From Anoplopoma fimbria (lineage: Eukaryota; Chordata; Actinopteri; Perciformes; Anoplopomatidae), in NCBI RefSeq assembly GCF_027596085.1, contig NC_072471.1:10604358-10668357 (forward strand): DNA of 64,000 nt, read 5' to 3'. The notes under the pieces are model-generated. The model saw nothing but the letters and a program-made list of their open reading frames with translations, was not told where the DNA came from and made no database searches. A program made the position numbers and the translations under genes. Below, in pieces: positions 42,147 to 54,842 of this stretch; the stretch's first letter is position 1; every line of letters begins with the position of its first letter.

Positions 42147-43359
42147 TCACTCTCCTCTTTCTATTTCTTGGTTTGACACAGAAGCTCTGACAAAGATTCC
42201 ACATTTTGGAAGTAGTAGCATGATATTTGAAAAATTGTGAGAAAGTGCAATGTGCTGTGCATTAATTGGTTTACAGCTTAAAGACGGCCACATCTTTTTA
42301 ACAGGTTTGTCTTATGTCAGGTTGCAGCAGCAGTACTTCGGGGACAACTTATAAATTACAAAAAAAAAATGAAATTACATTTTTATTGACAAAGGCACGT
42401 GCTCAACTTAATGCCATCTATCTGTACTTAATAACAGCTGGCATCCCTTGTTTCAAATTCTCAATCATTGTTGTTCAGCATCACTTTATAATAATGATTG
42501 TTATCTCATTTCCAATTTCTCCAAATCAAACAAAGGCAGGTCTTACAGCAGGGGTTCTACATAACAAATGTGGCCTCTTGTGGAGCTTTATCCAAGTCTT
42601 CCGACTAACATAGCTCAGAAAAACAGAAATAGGTCTACTGCAAATAGCTCAAAACCACAGCGCAAGTCATTTGGAAGAAATACAGATTGAGGGAGAAATG
42701 AAAAAAAGAGCCGGGATGACATTTGCTTCACACCCAAGTGAGTTTGTTCCCAGTGATGGACTTGGAGCAGCCCACCCTGTCTACTGCCAGTCATATTGGT
42801 CATATTGGCCTTTTAAGCCTGCCAAGGCTAGGAATGCACTAGTTCTGAGGCCAAGGGGGACACATGCTAGTAAGGGAATTTGGCAGAAATGGACTGTAAA
42901 GAGTGGCAGAAAAGAGGGAGAGCAGAATACAGAAAGCAACAGAGGAAGACAGGACGTTAAAATGTAAAGGGACCCAGAAAGAAGACATGATTTGTAAAAG
43001 AGAGAGCCTTAAAATGTGGTTAGTTTAATAAAAAATAACATACACACAAACATAGACAAACACCCTCTCCAACATAAACTCACACCTTACAGACAGCACC
43101 CACAGCTTCACGCTAACTCTCACCTACAAATTTATTGAGAGTTTGGTGTACACAATGTGGAGACTGATGGTCGTTATTAAGTCAGAACGTGTCTCACTGT
43201 GTTAGATACGTTTATTTGGAAGTTAGCTTGCATGAAAGGCATTTGATTGTGACTTCTACATCTGTGACTTCTCACAGTCGTCATCCGAACACATCTAATT
43301 CGACAGTTTGCAATCCAGTCGCCGGAAAAAATGTTGATTCATGCAAACCACTGGATAAG
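42147..43359. other. Non-coding stretch; nothing identified
   Basis: No gene was recognised. The region around 42,870-42,985 is purine-rich. Confidence 0.5.
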
Positions 43360-43710
43360 TTGAATGTTGGTGTTAGTGAACCAAAAATATGTTTCATAAA
43401 TACCTTTCATATCCGCATCATATCGAGCTTTCAGAAACTACTTGGTTAAGGTTAAAAAGAACATGGTTTGTGTACACAATGTAACCACGGTAAATAAACA
43501 ATCGCCCTTAGCAGACTTTCTCAAGTTACATTACATTACATATGTAACAAAGTTACTTAACAAGTGTTATTTCCAAGTTTACTCTTGGTTACACACAGGA
43601 CACTAACAGCGGCCTTCTGGGTCAAAGTCCTGTGTTTCAGCATTCCTTCCCCTAGCTTGTAATACTCTTTATATACCACGCTCCTTTCAATAACAGATGC
43701 CTGATATAAT
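43360..43710 (+). repeat. High-copy teleost repeat, unclassified
   Basis: CAGAAACTACTTGGTTAAGG, then GAACATGGTTTG, GTAACCACGGTAA, a TTACATTACATTAC run with AACAAAGTTACTTAAC, and finally ACAGCGGCCTTCTGGGTCAA and AGTCCTGTGTTTCAGC occur in this order. I recall the same order from a common fish repeat. No reading frame is conserved. The right end is near CTTTCAATAACAGATG. Confidence 0.62.
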
Positions 43711-43724
43711 GCATTACTTAGTTA

Positions 43725-44005
43725 TAATTGGCTTATGAAGTATTTTCATTTAATGATACTTTTTACTTCTACTCCACAATATTTCAGAAGGGAAATATTG
43801 TACCTTTTTTACGTCATTTGTTTTATTTGACAGCAGTAGTTACCAGTTACTTTTCAAAAGATATTGCATTTAAAAAACATATGAGAAGCTCAATAAATGC
43901 AATGCATTGTATTGCAATTTTCCATTAGTCGGATTTTGAATGCATGACTTTTACTTGTCACAGAGCATACTTGCATTGGTACTTTTACACATTCAAAGAT
44001 CCAAA
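43725..44005 (+). repeat. High-copy teleost 'ACTTTTACTT' repeat, degraded
   Basis: GATACTTTTTACTTCTACTC, TTATTTGACAGCAGTAGTTA followed by CCAGTTACTTTTCAAAAG, AAAACATATGA, TGAATGCATGACTTTTACTT and GGTACTTTTACAC appear in the order of a well-known fish repeat. It lies only about 15 bp after the preceding repeat, which suggests nested or clustered insertion. Confidence 0.65.
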
Positions 44006-45677
44006 CATACGTATGCATTTGCAGGGCAGAAGCACAAAAGAGAGAACATGCATGCGCATATATTTGCACATATTTGTAAACATTTTGACGTATTTGGGTG
44101 CATTTTTGTAAATACCTACATACACATAGACAGGAACAACAAATCCTGGTATTCTGTTGCTGTTATGATGCAAACTGCAGAATTACTTTGATGTAAAACT
44201 CAGGTTTGTCACTTGCATATGCATTATGTATGATAGACAGTATTTTAGAGTACAGAGGGGATGAAATAATCTACTTTTTTCCATCTGTATGTATGATAAC
44301 AGTGGTAGATCGATATATGCACATAGTATTTCGTAGCGTTTAACTCTGGCATCAACATATTTATAGAATGTGGAGCCAAGTAGAGTCTCTATTTTTCCTT
44401 AATATCTTGGGAAATTATTCAGCACCTGTTTACAATGTTCAATTCTCTGTTCTTGTATTGAGGCCTTAACATATGAATGCTATGATTGAGCTGTGTGTTT
44501 GTCTGGTGGTGTGTGTTTTTGTGTTAACGTTTACTCGTGCACAATCTCCTGAAAAGGATTGAAAGATTAAACAAAAGAAACAAATTTTGCCAGGCCTCGC
44601 TAACTTTATTAATTTAACTTTAAATGTATATGTGTTGGGAGGGTTGTGTCACTTTTGGTATTTGTCTATATATCTCCTCTTTCTGAACCATTCAGTCTTT
44701 TTAAATCAGATGCTATTCCCCACTGTGAACGTTTAGATAAAGAAAGTCTTCCCTCGGCTTGCTGAGGCTGCTGTTAGATTAGCTGCTGACGACACAGTGA
44801 GAAACTTCATGACAGTGGAAGGGAAAAAGAGGCAGTAAGCAACCTCAGGAGACTACGCCTTCACCGAATTCAACTTGGAAAAGCAAAACAGCTCTTAATT
44901 AATACTAAATGAGTAGTTGCTCAACAGTGCAGCAGCATGTGTTTAGGGGAAGCTTGTTTGATTATGTAGATTAGGGATGGCGGGTTGTCAAACACACACA
45001 AACAAACCTACAAAACAATAAAGTCGTGTATGTGTGGATATCACCAGCTAGTTGGTCTATTGCTCGTTTTTGTGTGTGCGTACTTGTGTGTGAGAATGAT
45101 TTTGTCTGTCAGCAAGGGGATAATTAGTAATTAGCATTAGCAGGCCTGCCTGTGTTTCTTTGGACCCAAAGTTATTGTGACGCAGGTGTTAATGTGTCTT
45201 TGAGAACATTTTGGGGAATCTCAACAAGGAAAAACAAAATGCTGTTTAAATGTTAGGCACTTAAGTCCAAATACAGTTTTGAATGTGTTTGTGAGATTGC
45301 TGTGTAGTAATGAAATCAGATGTTTTATCAATTTAGAAAATGTTACACCGTATGTTGAACCAAGTTTTGACACCCTTTTCTACAAGAGCCAGTGCATGCG
45401 TGATATCTTAAAATTCTGCTGAAACACGTGCGGACACTACATAATACTGTAGATGTTTTAAGACAGTTATCACTTAAAGTATGAAATAGAGCCTAGCTTT
45501 TAATTATGTCATGACATTGGAAATTCTCACTTAACATGATTTTCAACTTCCTTAAGATTTTTATAGTTGCAAAAGAGAAGAAACAATGATACTTCTACAA
45601 CTGTAAAACAATAATAATCATATCAAAATATGGGTCAAAATCTACCACACAATACAAGATCCACGACCATGGGCATT
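44006..45677. other. Non-coding stretch; nothing identified
   Basis: No gene or repeat family was recognised. Confidence 0.55.
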
Positions 45678-45755
45678 AAAGGATAAGTTCTACATTTTAA
45701 AATCCTGTCTTAAAAAAATAGTCAGGTGCCTGTATGAACATTGAAAGTCTTTTTT
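45678..45755 (+). repeat. Truncated teleost repeat beside the Tc1 relic
   Basis: AAAGGATAAGTTCTACA, CCTGTCTTAAAAAAATAGTC and AGGTGCCTGTATGAACATTG match, in order, a high-copy fish repeat I recognise. The rest of that repeat is missing, replaced by the Tc1-like fragment. Confidence 0.58.
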
Positions 45756-45774
45756 TTTTAAGTTTTTGAAAGAA

Positions 45775-46115
45775 TTGCTCCCATTCAGCTACAAGAGCAT
45801 ATGTGAGATTGGGTGTCCACTATGCCTGCTTCGCAGTTGGTCATCCCAAAGGTGTTGGATGGTTTTGAGGTCAGGGCTTTGTGCAGGCAAGCAAGGTACT
45901 CTCACACACATTATTTCTTTATGGGCCTCGTTCTCTATTGGCCTCACTTTGTGTGATAAAAGATTGACACAATGAAAGAGGAAAAACCCTTCCCCAAACT
46001 GTTGCCATGACGCTAAGCACACTACTGTGTAATTCATACACCAACATATTGTATGCTACTGTAACATTACATGTACCTTATCACATGGAAACAGCCCCAC
46101 TCCAAAATATGGGTT
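45775..46115 (-). pseudogene. Tc1/mariner-like transposase relic
   Basis: On the minus strand, sequence around 45,845-45,890 encodes PAQSPDLKTIQHLW. This is a decayed copy of the PAQSPDLNPIEHLW motif that holds the third acidic-residue region of Tc1-family transposases. Flanking bases on both sides (GCTCCCATTCAGCTACAAGA at 45,777 and CTTCCCCAAACTGTTGCCA near 45,988) fit the same transposase gene in antisense. The frame carries stops and deletions, and only the C-terminal third is present, so it cannot make an active enzyme. No inverted repeats were found. It abuts another truncated repeat on its left. Confidence 0.7.
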
Positions 46116-49083
46116 AGTCTGATTGCTTGACTCATATGCCTATGATCTAGAAAATTTGTGCAGTTAATGAATTACAAAGCAAGAGAGGAGGAAGGAAAAG
46201 CTAGGAAACACACCTTAAAATCTATTTTTCCAGTTAAATTTGCAATTTAAATACCCGTTTAAGTACGTTTGACAGCAGCAGGGCGGCTGAAGCTCACCAT
46301 CTGATCACATTTGACTAGGCGTTAAATGTCCTCACACGTCGCTTATCATAGGCAGAGAGCCAACACCATAATTACATTTGATATCCGCAAAAACCTAGAG
46401 ATACTGCAAACTGAGGTGAAATCCTATTATTGCCAATTCAGCAGTAATGCCAGCCGACACACGGAACCTGCTCAGAATAAAAAATATTATATTTAAATAA
46501 TAGAAATGGGTAAAGAAATAGGGCTTAATATTTCTAAAAGTGCAAAGTAAAACAAAAAAAGGTTAATTTAAAATATGAATATGAGGGTGAAAACAATGAC
46601 CTTGTTCTTGGAATTTTTAAGGTTATCATTGAATTGGATGATACTTTTTTTACAACATTACAATTTAATAGCGCTGTGACATCTATTCCTTATCGTTATT
46701 TTTTATCTAATTGCAGGATTATTTAAAAGAAAAATAATTTGAAAGAAAGGCAAGGACAAAATGGTGGAGTAGAGTGGAAGGAGAAATAGTTGAGAAAGAA
46801 GGGAGAAAGTGAAGCTTGTAGGTAAAGATTTGTCTGAAAAGAGTACAAGAACAAGAAGAGAGGTGGAAGAAATCCTCTCTCCCCCAGGTTATGACACAGA
46901 GAGAGTTTTGTAGCCGTGTCACTGCCAAAATACTGCCAGCAGGTAATGAGAGGAGCAGGGATGTAGAACTTCCTCTCCTCCTCCCATCCTGCCTGGCAGG
47001 GCTGTGTAGTAAAGGACTTTTCATATTGTTGTAGGTCATTATCACATGCCACTAATATACCTCCTCTCCCTGCTCCACAGATAGCTTGAGAGAGAAGTAA
47101 AGAGGTTACAGAACTAGGAGAAAGGACGAAAGAAGTGTGAGAGCAGCTCACCAGGAAAGATATGGTAATAGGGAGTGAGAGGAATTCACCATGTTTATGT
47201 GTGTGCGGCAGAATAGATGCCCGCTTGAGCGCGTGTATTTTACACCTCGGCGCTTGACTGGAACTGGATCCATATAGATGGCAGAGAGGTTCTCAATCTG
47301 ACTGACAACTCTTTCCGTGTGGTTAAGAATCACAAGCAAACAATCCATATGGGACACTGCAGTTGTAACTCTGGGATGCTGAGGGGAGATAGAGGCGGCG
47401 GAAAGCTTACTGCATTTCACACAAGATCACGCAAAATCACGGACTTAGACGTCTCATTCCCTCTGCTCTGAACACTGCACAGCACAAGCTTAAAGTGATA
47501 TTATATTGCATGGTATTGTGCAACATCGAGTTTACATGTGGTAATGCAAAAGGACGTCCACCAATGTGAAAATATTTTCCTCAGTCCTGTCTGTTTTTGT
47601 ACTCCGTTGACCTTGAGGACATATTGAGTATTACTTCTCTTGACTCAAAAGAAGATTTATCGCTTGCATAGGTAGTCTTCCATTCCAATGCACTCTCCCA
47701 AACAAATGTTCTTCAGTCTAAAAGACATGGTTTATGCATCAACACACAATGAAATTTCACATCAGCAAAATAGGCTTGATGCTCTTAGACTGCAGAGGCT
47801 GCACAGGAAAGATGAAGGGTAAAAGGTAAAATGTAGCATTTCCACATCATCACACTCCTGTCAAAACAAAGATACAAAGTAAGTCCAGGAGTGTCTGCTA
47901 AAATGCTGAGGTACGAAAGGTTTTTAAATACAATTCAACCCCTCCCCTGCATTTTTCATGCAATGCTTAGTTCACTGGAAACATCCTTGTTTTTGCTTGT
48001 ACAATCAGCTAGTACGTTGTCAGCTTTTATTTATTTATTATGATGCTTTAACTACTTTGGGGGCTTAGTTTCACATATGTCCTCACAGACTGTGTTGACA
48101 TTTTGTAAGAGGGATTTGGAGCACAATTCAATGGAATTACATTACAAGTTGCAGTCAACAGAAATCAGTAGATGGAAATCTGGTCTCTTGACACCCCTGC
48201 TGATTGAGAAAAATATTGATTTGTTTTTTTCCGGTAACACATTAGATTTTGCACCTAAGACTTTACTGGTAATAAACTTTTATGGCTGCAAAATATGTTG
48301 TGTCTGTTCTCAAATGGCCTGATCCTAGAGTGTGTACAGCAATATCATAAGGCACCAGTATTCGTGTCAAAGATAAGTCTGCATTGATTCAAACAGGGAG
48401 GGATATCACATCTTAATCAATGCATTGTATTGGAAAAGTATGATATGACATACTCTGCCACTGTTGCTTTCAGTTGTGGGTCTAAATGTTATGTGTCACA
48501 CCATGTTCTCTGTGCTCTCCAGTACTATGCCCTTTAGTAAGAATGCCTTGTTTAAGTTAGGATATCATCCAACAGATAACAAAACGTAAAAACTTAGTTG
48601 GTAAGTAAAGCATTACATGTGTTATAAAATAAAAACTGGATTTCATCAAATCAGCTACTCAGAATTCTTGGTAAATAAAACTGTTTAACATTAATATATT
48701 TCCTAATGCTTTATTCAACAAAACAAACATAGTGACACGTAACACTCCCATTTTAGAACAATAGGAAAAGTGTCAAGTTTTAAACTCTGATTTACTCCTG
48801 TTTAGGATATATGCATAGCTTCCTTCCTTAAGCTGCAATAATGTGTGTAACTGCTTTCATATGAATATTACGCAGGCTGGTTAAAAAGCTGAAAATTCTT
48901 CTCTGCATGACTCTGGAAAAAAAGGATCAAATTACCCAGTGGAATACCATTAGTTTGAAATCAGTGGAAATTGTGTTCCTCTGGGTACTGTATAATAATA
49001 TTGTTTGTCAGGTTGTGATAAGCAGGAGGTAATAGGTACACCCATTAAAACCAATTGACAAGTAGGATAATAAGTACTATGTG
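46116..49083. other. Ordinary non-coding DNA; nothing identified
   Basis: A 142-codon open frame on the minus strand (46,723-47,151) has no recognisable domain and sits over a purine-rich plus strand. No gene is called. Confidence 0.5.
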
Positions 49084-49103
49084 TCTCTCTCTCTCTCTCT
49101 CTC
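49084..49103. repeat. (TC)10 microsatellite
   Basis: Uninterrupted TC dinucleotides, 20 bp. Confidence 0.95.
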
Positions 49104-51859
49104 ATATACACACTATACACAAAGGAAAACTCTTTTTCTCTTCAGCGCTGTCTCTGCTGTTCTTATGTTTTTTCCTATGTTTATTTATCTTTCCTCTCTA
49201 TGTTTGTCTCTTTCAGACTCCCAGTGGACTAGTCACCCTAGACGTTCTCAATCTCAAAATACTCTCCTGGTTGCTTTAGCAAAATCTTTCTCTAAATAGC
49301 AATAAACATTTTTGTTTGGACCGCAACAGTGCTGAAAAAAGATTCTCATACAGCAACCTGAAATTCACTTAGGATGTGCAAGCCACTTAGGGGGCTTAAA
49401 TTCAACAAGGTGAAGGTTGCTGGGGTTTGATTAATTTCCATGGTAATGAGGATAGGAGCAAAGTCATAAATGTCACACAGTGAATGTATTAAAAGTCACA
49501 CATTTGTGCAGGCAGAGCTGAATTGCTCTTTTCTGGCTGCCGATACTGTTCTGTGCACTCTTGTACACGTTTTTTTGAGATTAAAAGTCATAAAAGTGTT
49601 TATATTGGAGCACAACGTAATGCTGTGTAAGTAAAAATAGTAAAAAATAAAGCGGTCTATAGCTGATCATTTCAAAAAGCACGATAAGGTGAGAGAAGCA
49701 AAAGCTGGTGGGGAGGGAGAGACAATGAGAAGTTATGAATCAGACACCACTGATGATCAGAGTACAGGGAGAGACCAACTGAGCCATTGCCATTGATTAA
49801 TTACATGCTGTACCAAAAAAAAGGTGAAACCAAATGACGCGCTTCTGTGACCAACTGCGTAATTTGGTAGCAATCTGGTATTTAGAATGTCCAGTTCACC
49901 TAAACTGAAATACTTGTTGTGGGAGGGCAGCAGAGTGCCAGGAAAAAAACATGCAGAGATGTGGGCCTAGATTTAAACCTCGGACTAATGCTAATCTGAT
50001 ATTCAGTGCCATCTATGGTGTTATTAAACATGCATGAATTGATTTTAATGACCACATGCGGGCAGTAGAAAAAAATCAGAACACAACATTTAACAAATTA
50101 TCTCTTAGGAAGTCGATATAGAAAATGTGTTAGAAAACAGTTGCTCATAACACATCTAAACAGAACTGCATTAACAGCGGTAAAACCAAATGAGCTAAAA
50201 GATGCTAAAAATATCAGAGTCTGGCTGTATTTCTGTCTGGGCTAATCAATATGTACTACCCCTTCCACCTTAAATATAGACATTTTATTTATTGTTAATA
50301 TTAAAATATCAATAAGAGCAGCTTTCATGCCAGTGAGATAACAAAACAAAAAAGAATGCTCCAATAACCTCGTTGTGGCTGGACAGCTGGGACTTACTGT
50401 CTGCTTTGGCAGTTTGAGAGGTGCTAATTACATGCTCCCAATTATATAAACTGGAAGTATGTTTCCAGGATGGACGGACCCAGATGGGTCTGAAGCTGCC
50501 TTTATGTCCAGAACCACCTGCTGACGCCAGTGAGCAGTTATTTCACAGGTGTACCAAGACCAGGTGTTCATCAGAAATATCCACTCCTTGTATTACATAA
50601 ACAGTGCAACACATAAAAACCTCTAACCCATGCTGACTGACCCCTAAAAACAAATTGCCGTACCTGTCATGCATGGACATTTTTGTTAACGTCTACTAAA
50701 AAAAAGAAAGAAAAAACATTCCCTTATCTCCTTCCCACCTTTGGCCCAGCTTCCTATTCTCACCTCCCCCCTTTGCACTCCACTCCTTCCAGCTTTGTGC
50801 TGGGTTTGTATTTTTCGCGTACAGAGCACAGAGTTTCTGTCACTGGGGAGTGTCAGCATGTCTCTTCACTTGATATGCATTAGATTTTCCACACTTTCTG
50901 GCAGTTATCTGATTCCAACTCAATACGCTGCCGAGGGAAATTGAGTCCTAAGGCCAGGAGAGAGAGAGAGAGAAGTTTTTGGCGGCTTTTTAAATTCATT
51001 ACAGTATTCTGCTGTGGTCTCGATGGAGCCCGCCTGGCAGCACAAGGCCACGGAGGTATGTGTTATAGCAATTGAGAGAGGGGGGGGGGAAGCTTAGTAA
51101 ACCATGCTGCCACTGCAATACCGGAGCTGTTCTCTTCACACCACTTTAATACAGCCTGCTAACTTGTTGAAACTGTGCGAGAGCAGAAATACAATAAAGA
51201 TATTACCTCCCAAGACTCATACTGTATGGGAAATTCACAGTGACGACAGGTGGAAACTCCAGTTTTGTTTTATTATGTTTTACTTCAAGGACTGACATGT
51301 GCCGCTAAGGTTTGTATTTTACAATTCTATAATGTAAAAATCATGCTCAGTTGCTATATACTTTGGCTTTATGGAGCCAATGAATGTCTTCTGGTCAGTC
51401 AATCAATCTGTCAGGAGTTCATCCAACACTTTGGTCCAGAGCAAAATACTGTAATTGGCACATCACCATTACATTTGCAGAGCATATTCATGCTTCAAAG
51501 ATGAAAACCCCTTTTGATTTTAATGACCCATTTGGACTTTCCTCTCGCACTATCCTCAGGAATCAACTCTACATAAGCCATACTAAAAGTAAGGTTTTGA
51601 AAAAGTATTCCAGCCATTTGCACTTTTTGAAAGTTGGCAGACTCAAATGCATATGGTTAAGATGAAGGTCAAAATGAGTAGTGCACAGGCACAGATATTG
51701 TCACTTTACAGATCCTAGTATGGGTAAAGCTCCATGACAAAAGTTAGCTTGTGTTTAGGCTCCCCTCCTGTCCGGTAAAAGCCAAATTTTAATTTCTGCA
51801 CCCAGATATTGTACCTAAAGCTTCTGTAGTCTCTAAACCCAAGCCGAGATAAAAAGCCG
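49104..51859. other. Ordinary non-coding DNA with short simple repeats
   Basis: Contains an AG run (about 50,958-50,973) and a ten-base G run (51,080-51,089). No gene or interspersed repeat was recognised. Confidence 0.5.
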
Positions 51860-52175
51860 ACATCAATAGGGTTAGGGTCAGACATCCGGAGGTAGCTTGC
51901 AGTAGTTACGGTTCTCAATTGCGTCATAAGGGGCCAGCTGAGGTGGCCTCTGATCAGGATCCCTCCTAGATGGCTGCCTTTAGGAATATTTTCAGGCATG
52001 TCAAACTGGTAAGAGGCCCAGAACACGCTGGAGGGATACTATATCTTGTCTGTCCTGGGATCTCCACAGGGTCCCCCAGGAAGAGCTGGAATACGTTGCT
52101 GGTGAGAGGAGCATCTGGCCTGTTGCCCTCGCAACACAGCCCCAGATAAGGGATGAATAATTGATGGACAGACAC
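51860..52175 (+). mobile_element. LINE (non-LTR retrotransposon) 3'-end fragment
   Basis: In order it shows GACATCCGGAGGTAGCTTG, GGGGCCAGCTGAGGTGGCC, TTTTCAGGCATGTCAAACTG, GAACACGCTGGAGGGATACT, GGGTCCCCCAGGAAGAGCTG, GTTGCTGGTGAGAGG and a terminal GATAAGGGATGAATAATTGA TGG. This is the order found in the conserved C-terminal coding and tail region of a common fish LINE, whose protein end reads like CPTGRR...RTRWRDYVS...PEELEEVAGE. Here the frame is broken by stops and indels, and the copy is 5'-truncated as usual for LINE insertions. The exact clade (Rex/RTE-like is one possibility) cannot be fixed by eye. Antisense open frames over this fragment are not genes. Confidence 0.68.
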
Positions 52176-52199
52176 CTAAGTCACTCTATTGTCAAGAGT

Positions 52200-52345
52200 T
52201 GGATGAGAAGATTGATGACACTTTCATATCTGCACGCTATATAAAAGCTAGCGCCAGCAGCTGATTATTTTAGCTTAGCACAAAGCCGTGCAGAAACAGC
52301 GAGCCTGAAGAGCTTCAGAACAGCTTGTGGACATATGTAATATAC
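52200..52345 (+). repeat. High-copy teleost repeat fragment, unclassified
   Basis: GGATGAGAAGATTGATGACA, CATATCTGCACGCTA, GCGCCAGCAGCTGATTATTT and TAGCTTAGCACAAAG are decayed matches, in order, to a very common fish repeat (typically containing GATGAGAAGATTGATACCAC and TTAGCTTAGCATAAAGACTG). It lies immediately after the LINE fragment. Confidence 0.62.
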
Positions 52346-54745
52346 TGTAAAAACACACACGAGTGGCATTGAGAGTGGCTTACTCAACTAAGTCTATTTT
52401 TTGAAAGTGTCATATTGTTCCTTTACTTCATTGCATTTCACTTCCAGTATGCCCCAAATGCCATTTTATTGCTTCTGTGTTCAGCTCAGTTAAGATTGCT
52501 AAACATTTCAAAAGACCTCGCCTGACATAACACTTTCATATTATGTCAGATTTAATCACCTTCACTTTCCAAAAAGAGCAGGAAACGGATGACTGCAATG
52601 TACAGTATAGCTACATGTTTAATATGCTCGATGGTTATCTGCCAATATTTGCACAGAAATAGTGCAGCTCTTTTATTACACACCCAATTCCCAGTCATGA
52701 TGAAAAATGATTTTAATCTGCATTTCTTGGCTTAAGCATCTCTCAAGGAGCAGCAGGAACAGAGACTAAAGTAACGTGACAGGTGATAAAAGAGAGCTGT
52801 GCTAATCAACTGCTAGTGGAAGACTACTTCATACCTTTTTCCACAGTGTTGCCAGTGTGTATTTTTTATCTTTCAATTAAATGTTATACTGCTGAGGCAA
52901 ACATATTGGTATACTGGACAGCTTTTATAGGAAGGCAAGCAGCCACAACAATATATATATTGCAAACCAAAGGGGATTCCTATCTCTTGTGGAATGAAAG
53001 TATTTAGGCATTTTCCAATGGGTCAAGCTGTCTATCTGCAGGTATGTGTCTTGTTTTGAACAAGTCATCACAGTGTCCGATGCACAGACAGAGATGACAA
53101 ATGGCTTAAATCTGGGTTTCGTAGCTAAAACACCTGGGAACATGAACTTCACTGTGTTTCGTGACAGGTGATCTAACAGAGCACTGCTTAATGAACAAAC
53201 TGACAAACCACAAGTGGAGAACTACCGAGCGCTGCACTTTGAAGGGATATCTCCTCTCCACAAGCTTTCTGTTATCAAGTGAGCTGACAGTGTGTCTCTG
53301 TCGCTTCATCTCTTTATTGGTTCCTATTTTTTTTTAATTCAGATTTAATTTCATGTGAGTACTAAATTGAGCAACAAAAAAGGTTTTTCACTTTTTTTTT
53401 CCATATGTTTTAATAATCCCAAAGCACAATTCTTTTTGTACCATCCCTTTGCTATTGTTTATGGGTTTCTCTTTCCTATCTCGTTTTTTCTCGCCTCCAT
53501 ATTATACCTCTTCCATTATTGTCTATTCACTCACCCTGCCTCTACTTAATTTTCTTACTCTTTCTAGCTTTCTCATTTTACCCATTCTCCCAAGTTCTAT
53601 CTTTCTCTTTGCCTTTGAAGGCCGGTTAGCTGAAAGATGTGTGGATAGAATAGCTTCTGACAATTCGGGCATTCCTCTCATCTGTCATCCTGACCAACTG
53701 AGTATCGGTGCTTGAAAGAGGGAGAGAGACATAGTGAGAGAAGTCACAGAAAAATCAAAGAATAAAAGTGAGGGTATACCAGGGGAAATTACTTCGAAGG
53801 AAAGACTTTTGCATTTTCTGGTTAAGTGTCTCCCCTGCCATTAGGAATTATCCATTTATTTAGCCAGTCTTTTGTTTATTTATGCCTTAGTGAGCAGGTG
53901 GTGAAAAGCGATTGGCTCCAAAAGAGTATAAAGCTTGTTTTTCTATTCCTTCAAGTGACTAACAAAGATAATCTCATTCAAGATATATCATTTGCTTTAT
54001 TCAAATCAGCTCTAATCAATGTCTCCATGTTAACATGGAATGATTATGTATAATATGAAAGGAGTCACAATAGAAACCGATCAAAATCACCTGACTCCCA
54101 AGTTCCCAACGGTTCTAGCTAGATCTTTGGTGGTTTTCAGCTCATTCTTGTGGTTTCATGGCATTCAAGTGCATTGTCTTAATTCAGTCATCCATCCCAG
54201 CTTCAGTTATTTTCAGCAACCAAGCTCTGACAAATGTGCACTACCTACCCAGCGCCAAACAGCAAAGTTAGTGATTACATAGTCAAAATAGTGAAGCATT
54301 GGGCTACTACAGAGCCAGATATTTCCCTTAAGAGTAGGTAAAGACCAATAAGGTTCTAACAGCAGACTGAATATTGCATTATGGTAATTTCAGGCTCCTT
54401 TTGCAGAATGTACTCCATGGGCAGAGCATGTGCACCAGAAACTTTACACTCTTTACTTCTTTTAGAGAATTTCCAGTTCAGCCATATGCAAACTGTAATG
54501 GGAATATAATAATAAATGGTAAGGCTCTTCTACACTTTCCTAATGTTATCTGACCGAATTGATCAAATTCTGATAGGGAAACGAGTCAACAGCTGCAACT
54601 GTAGTGCTAGATTACTTAAGACTAGAGTAGTGATGACCTCTGACCTTATTGATTCTTTTATTGGTGTATTTTAACGTTATTGTGTAGTTAATTTATTATC
54701 ACACTGCTTTGTGTCGGGGCTGAGTTCCTCCAACTAACGTTACAA

Positions 54746-54751
<6 letters not shown>
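52346..54751. other. Ordinary non-coding DNA; nothing identified
   Basis: Includes a long pyrimidine-rich plus-strand stretch at about 53,385-53,620. No gene was recognised. Confidence 0.5.

Positions 54752-54838
<87 letters not shown>
54752..54838. repeat. (AC)43 microsatellite
   Basis: 87 bp of uninterrupted AC dinucleotides. The minus-strand Cys-Val open frame across it is an artefact. Confidence 0.98.

Positions 54839-54842
<4 letters not shown>

Noticed and set aside
46723..47151. 142-codon open frame on the minus strand
   Set aside because: No recognisable domain. Its C-terminal half is low-complexity Phe/Ser/Leu from a purine-rich plus strand, and a 108-codon frame overlaps it.
49217..49310. 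Possible last exon after TGTCTCTTTCAG with AATAAA downstream
   Set aside because: The pyrimidine tract overlaps low-complexity sequence, the open frames are short with no recognisable product, and no other exon is near.
51715..52175. Open frames on the minus strand (103 and 69 codons)
   Set aside because: They run antisense to most of the LINE 3' fragment, whose sense strand explains the sequence.
53620..53715. Possible exon encoding GRLAERCVDRIASD after a pyrimidine-rich tract
   Set aside because: The acceptor TTTGAAG is weak, the donor is poor, and no domain is recognised.
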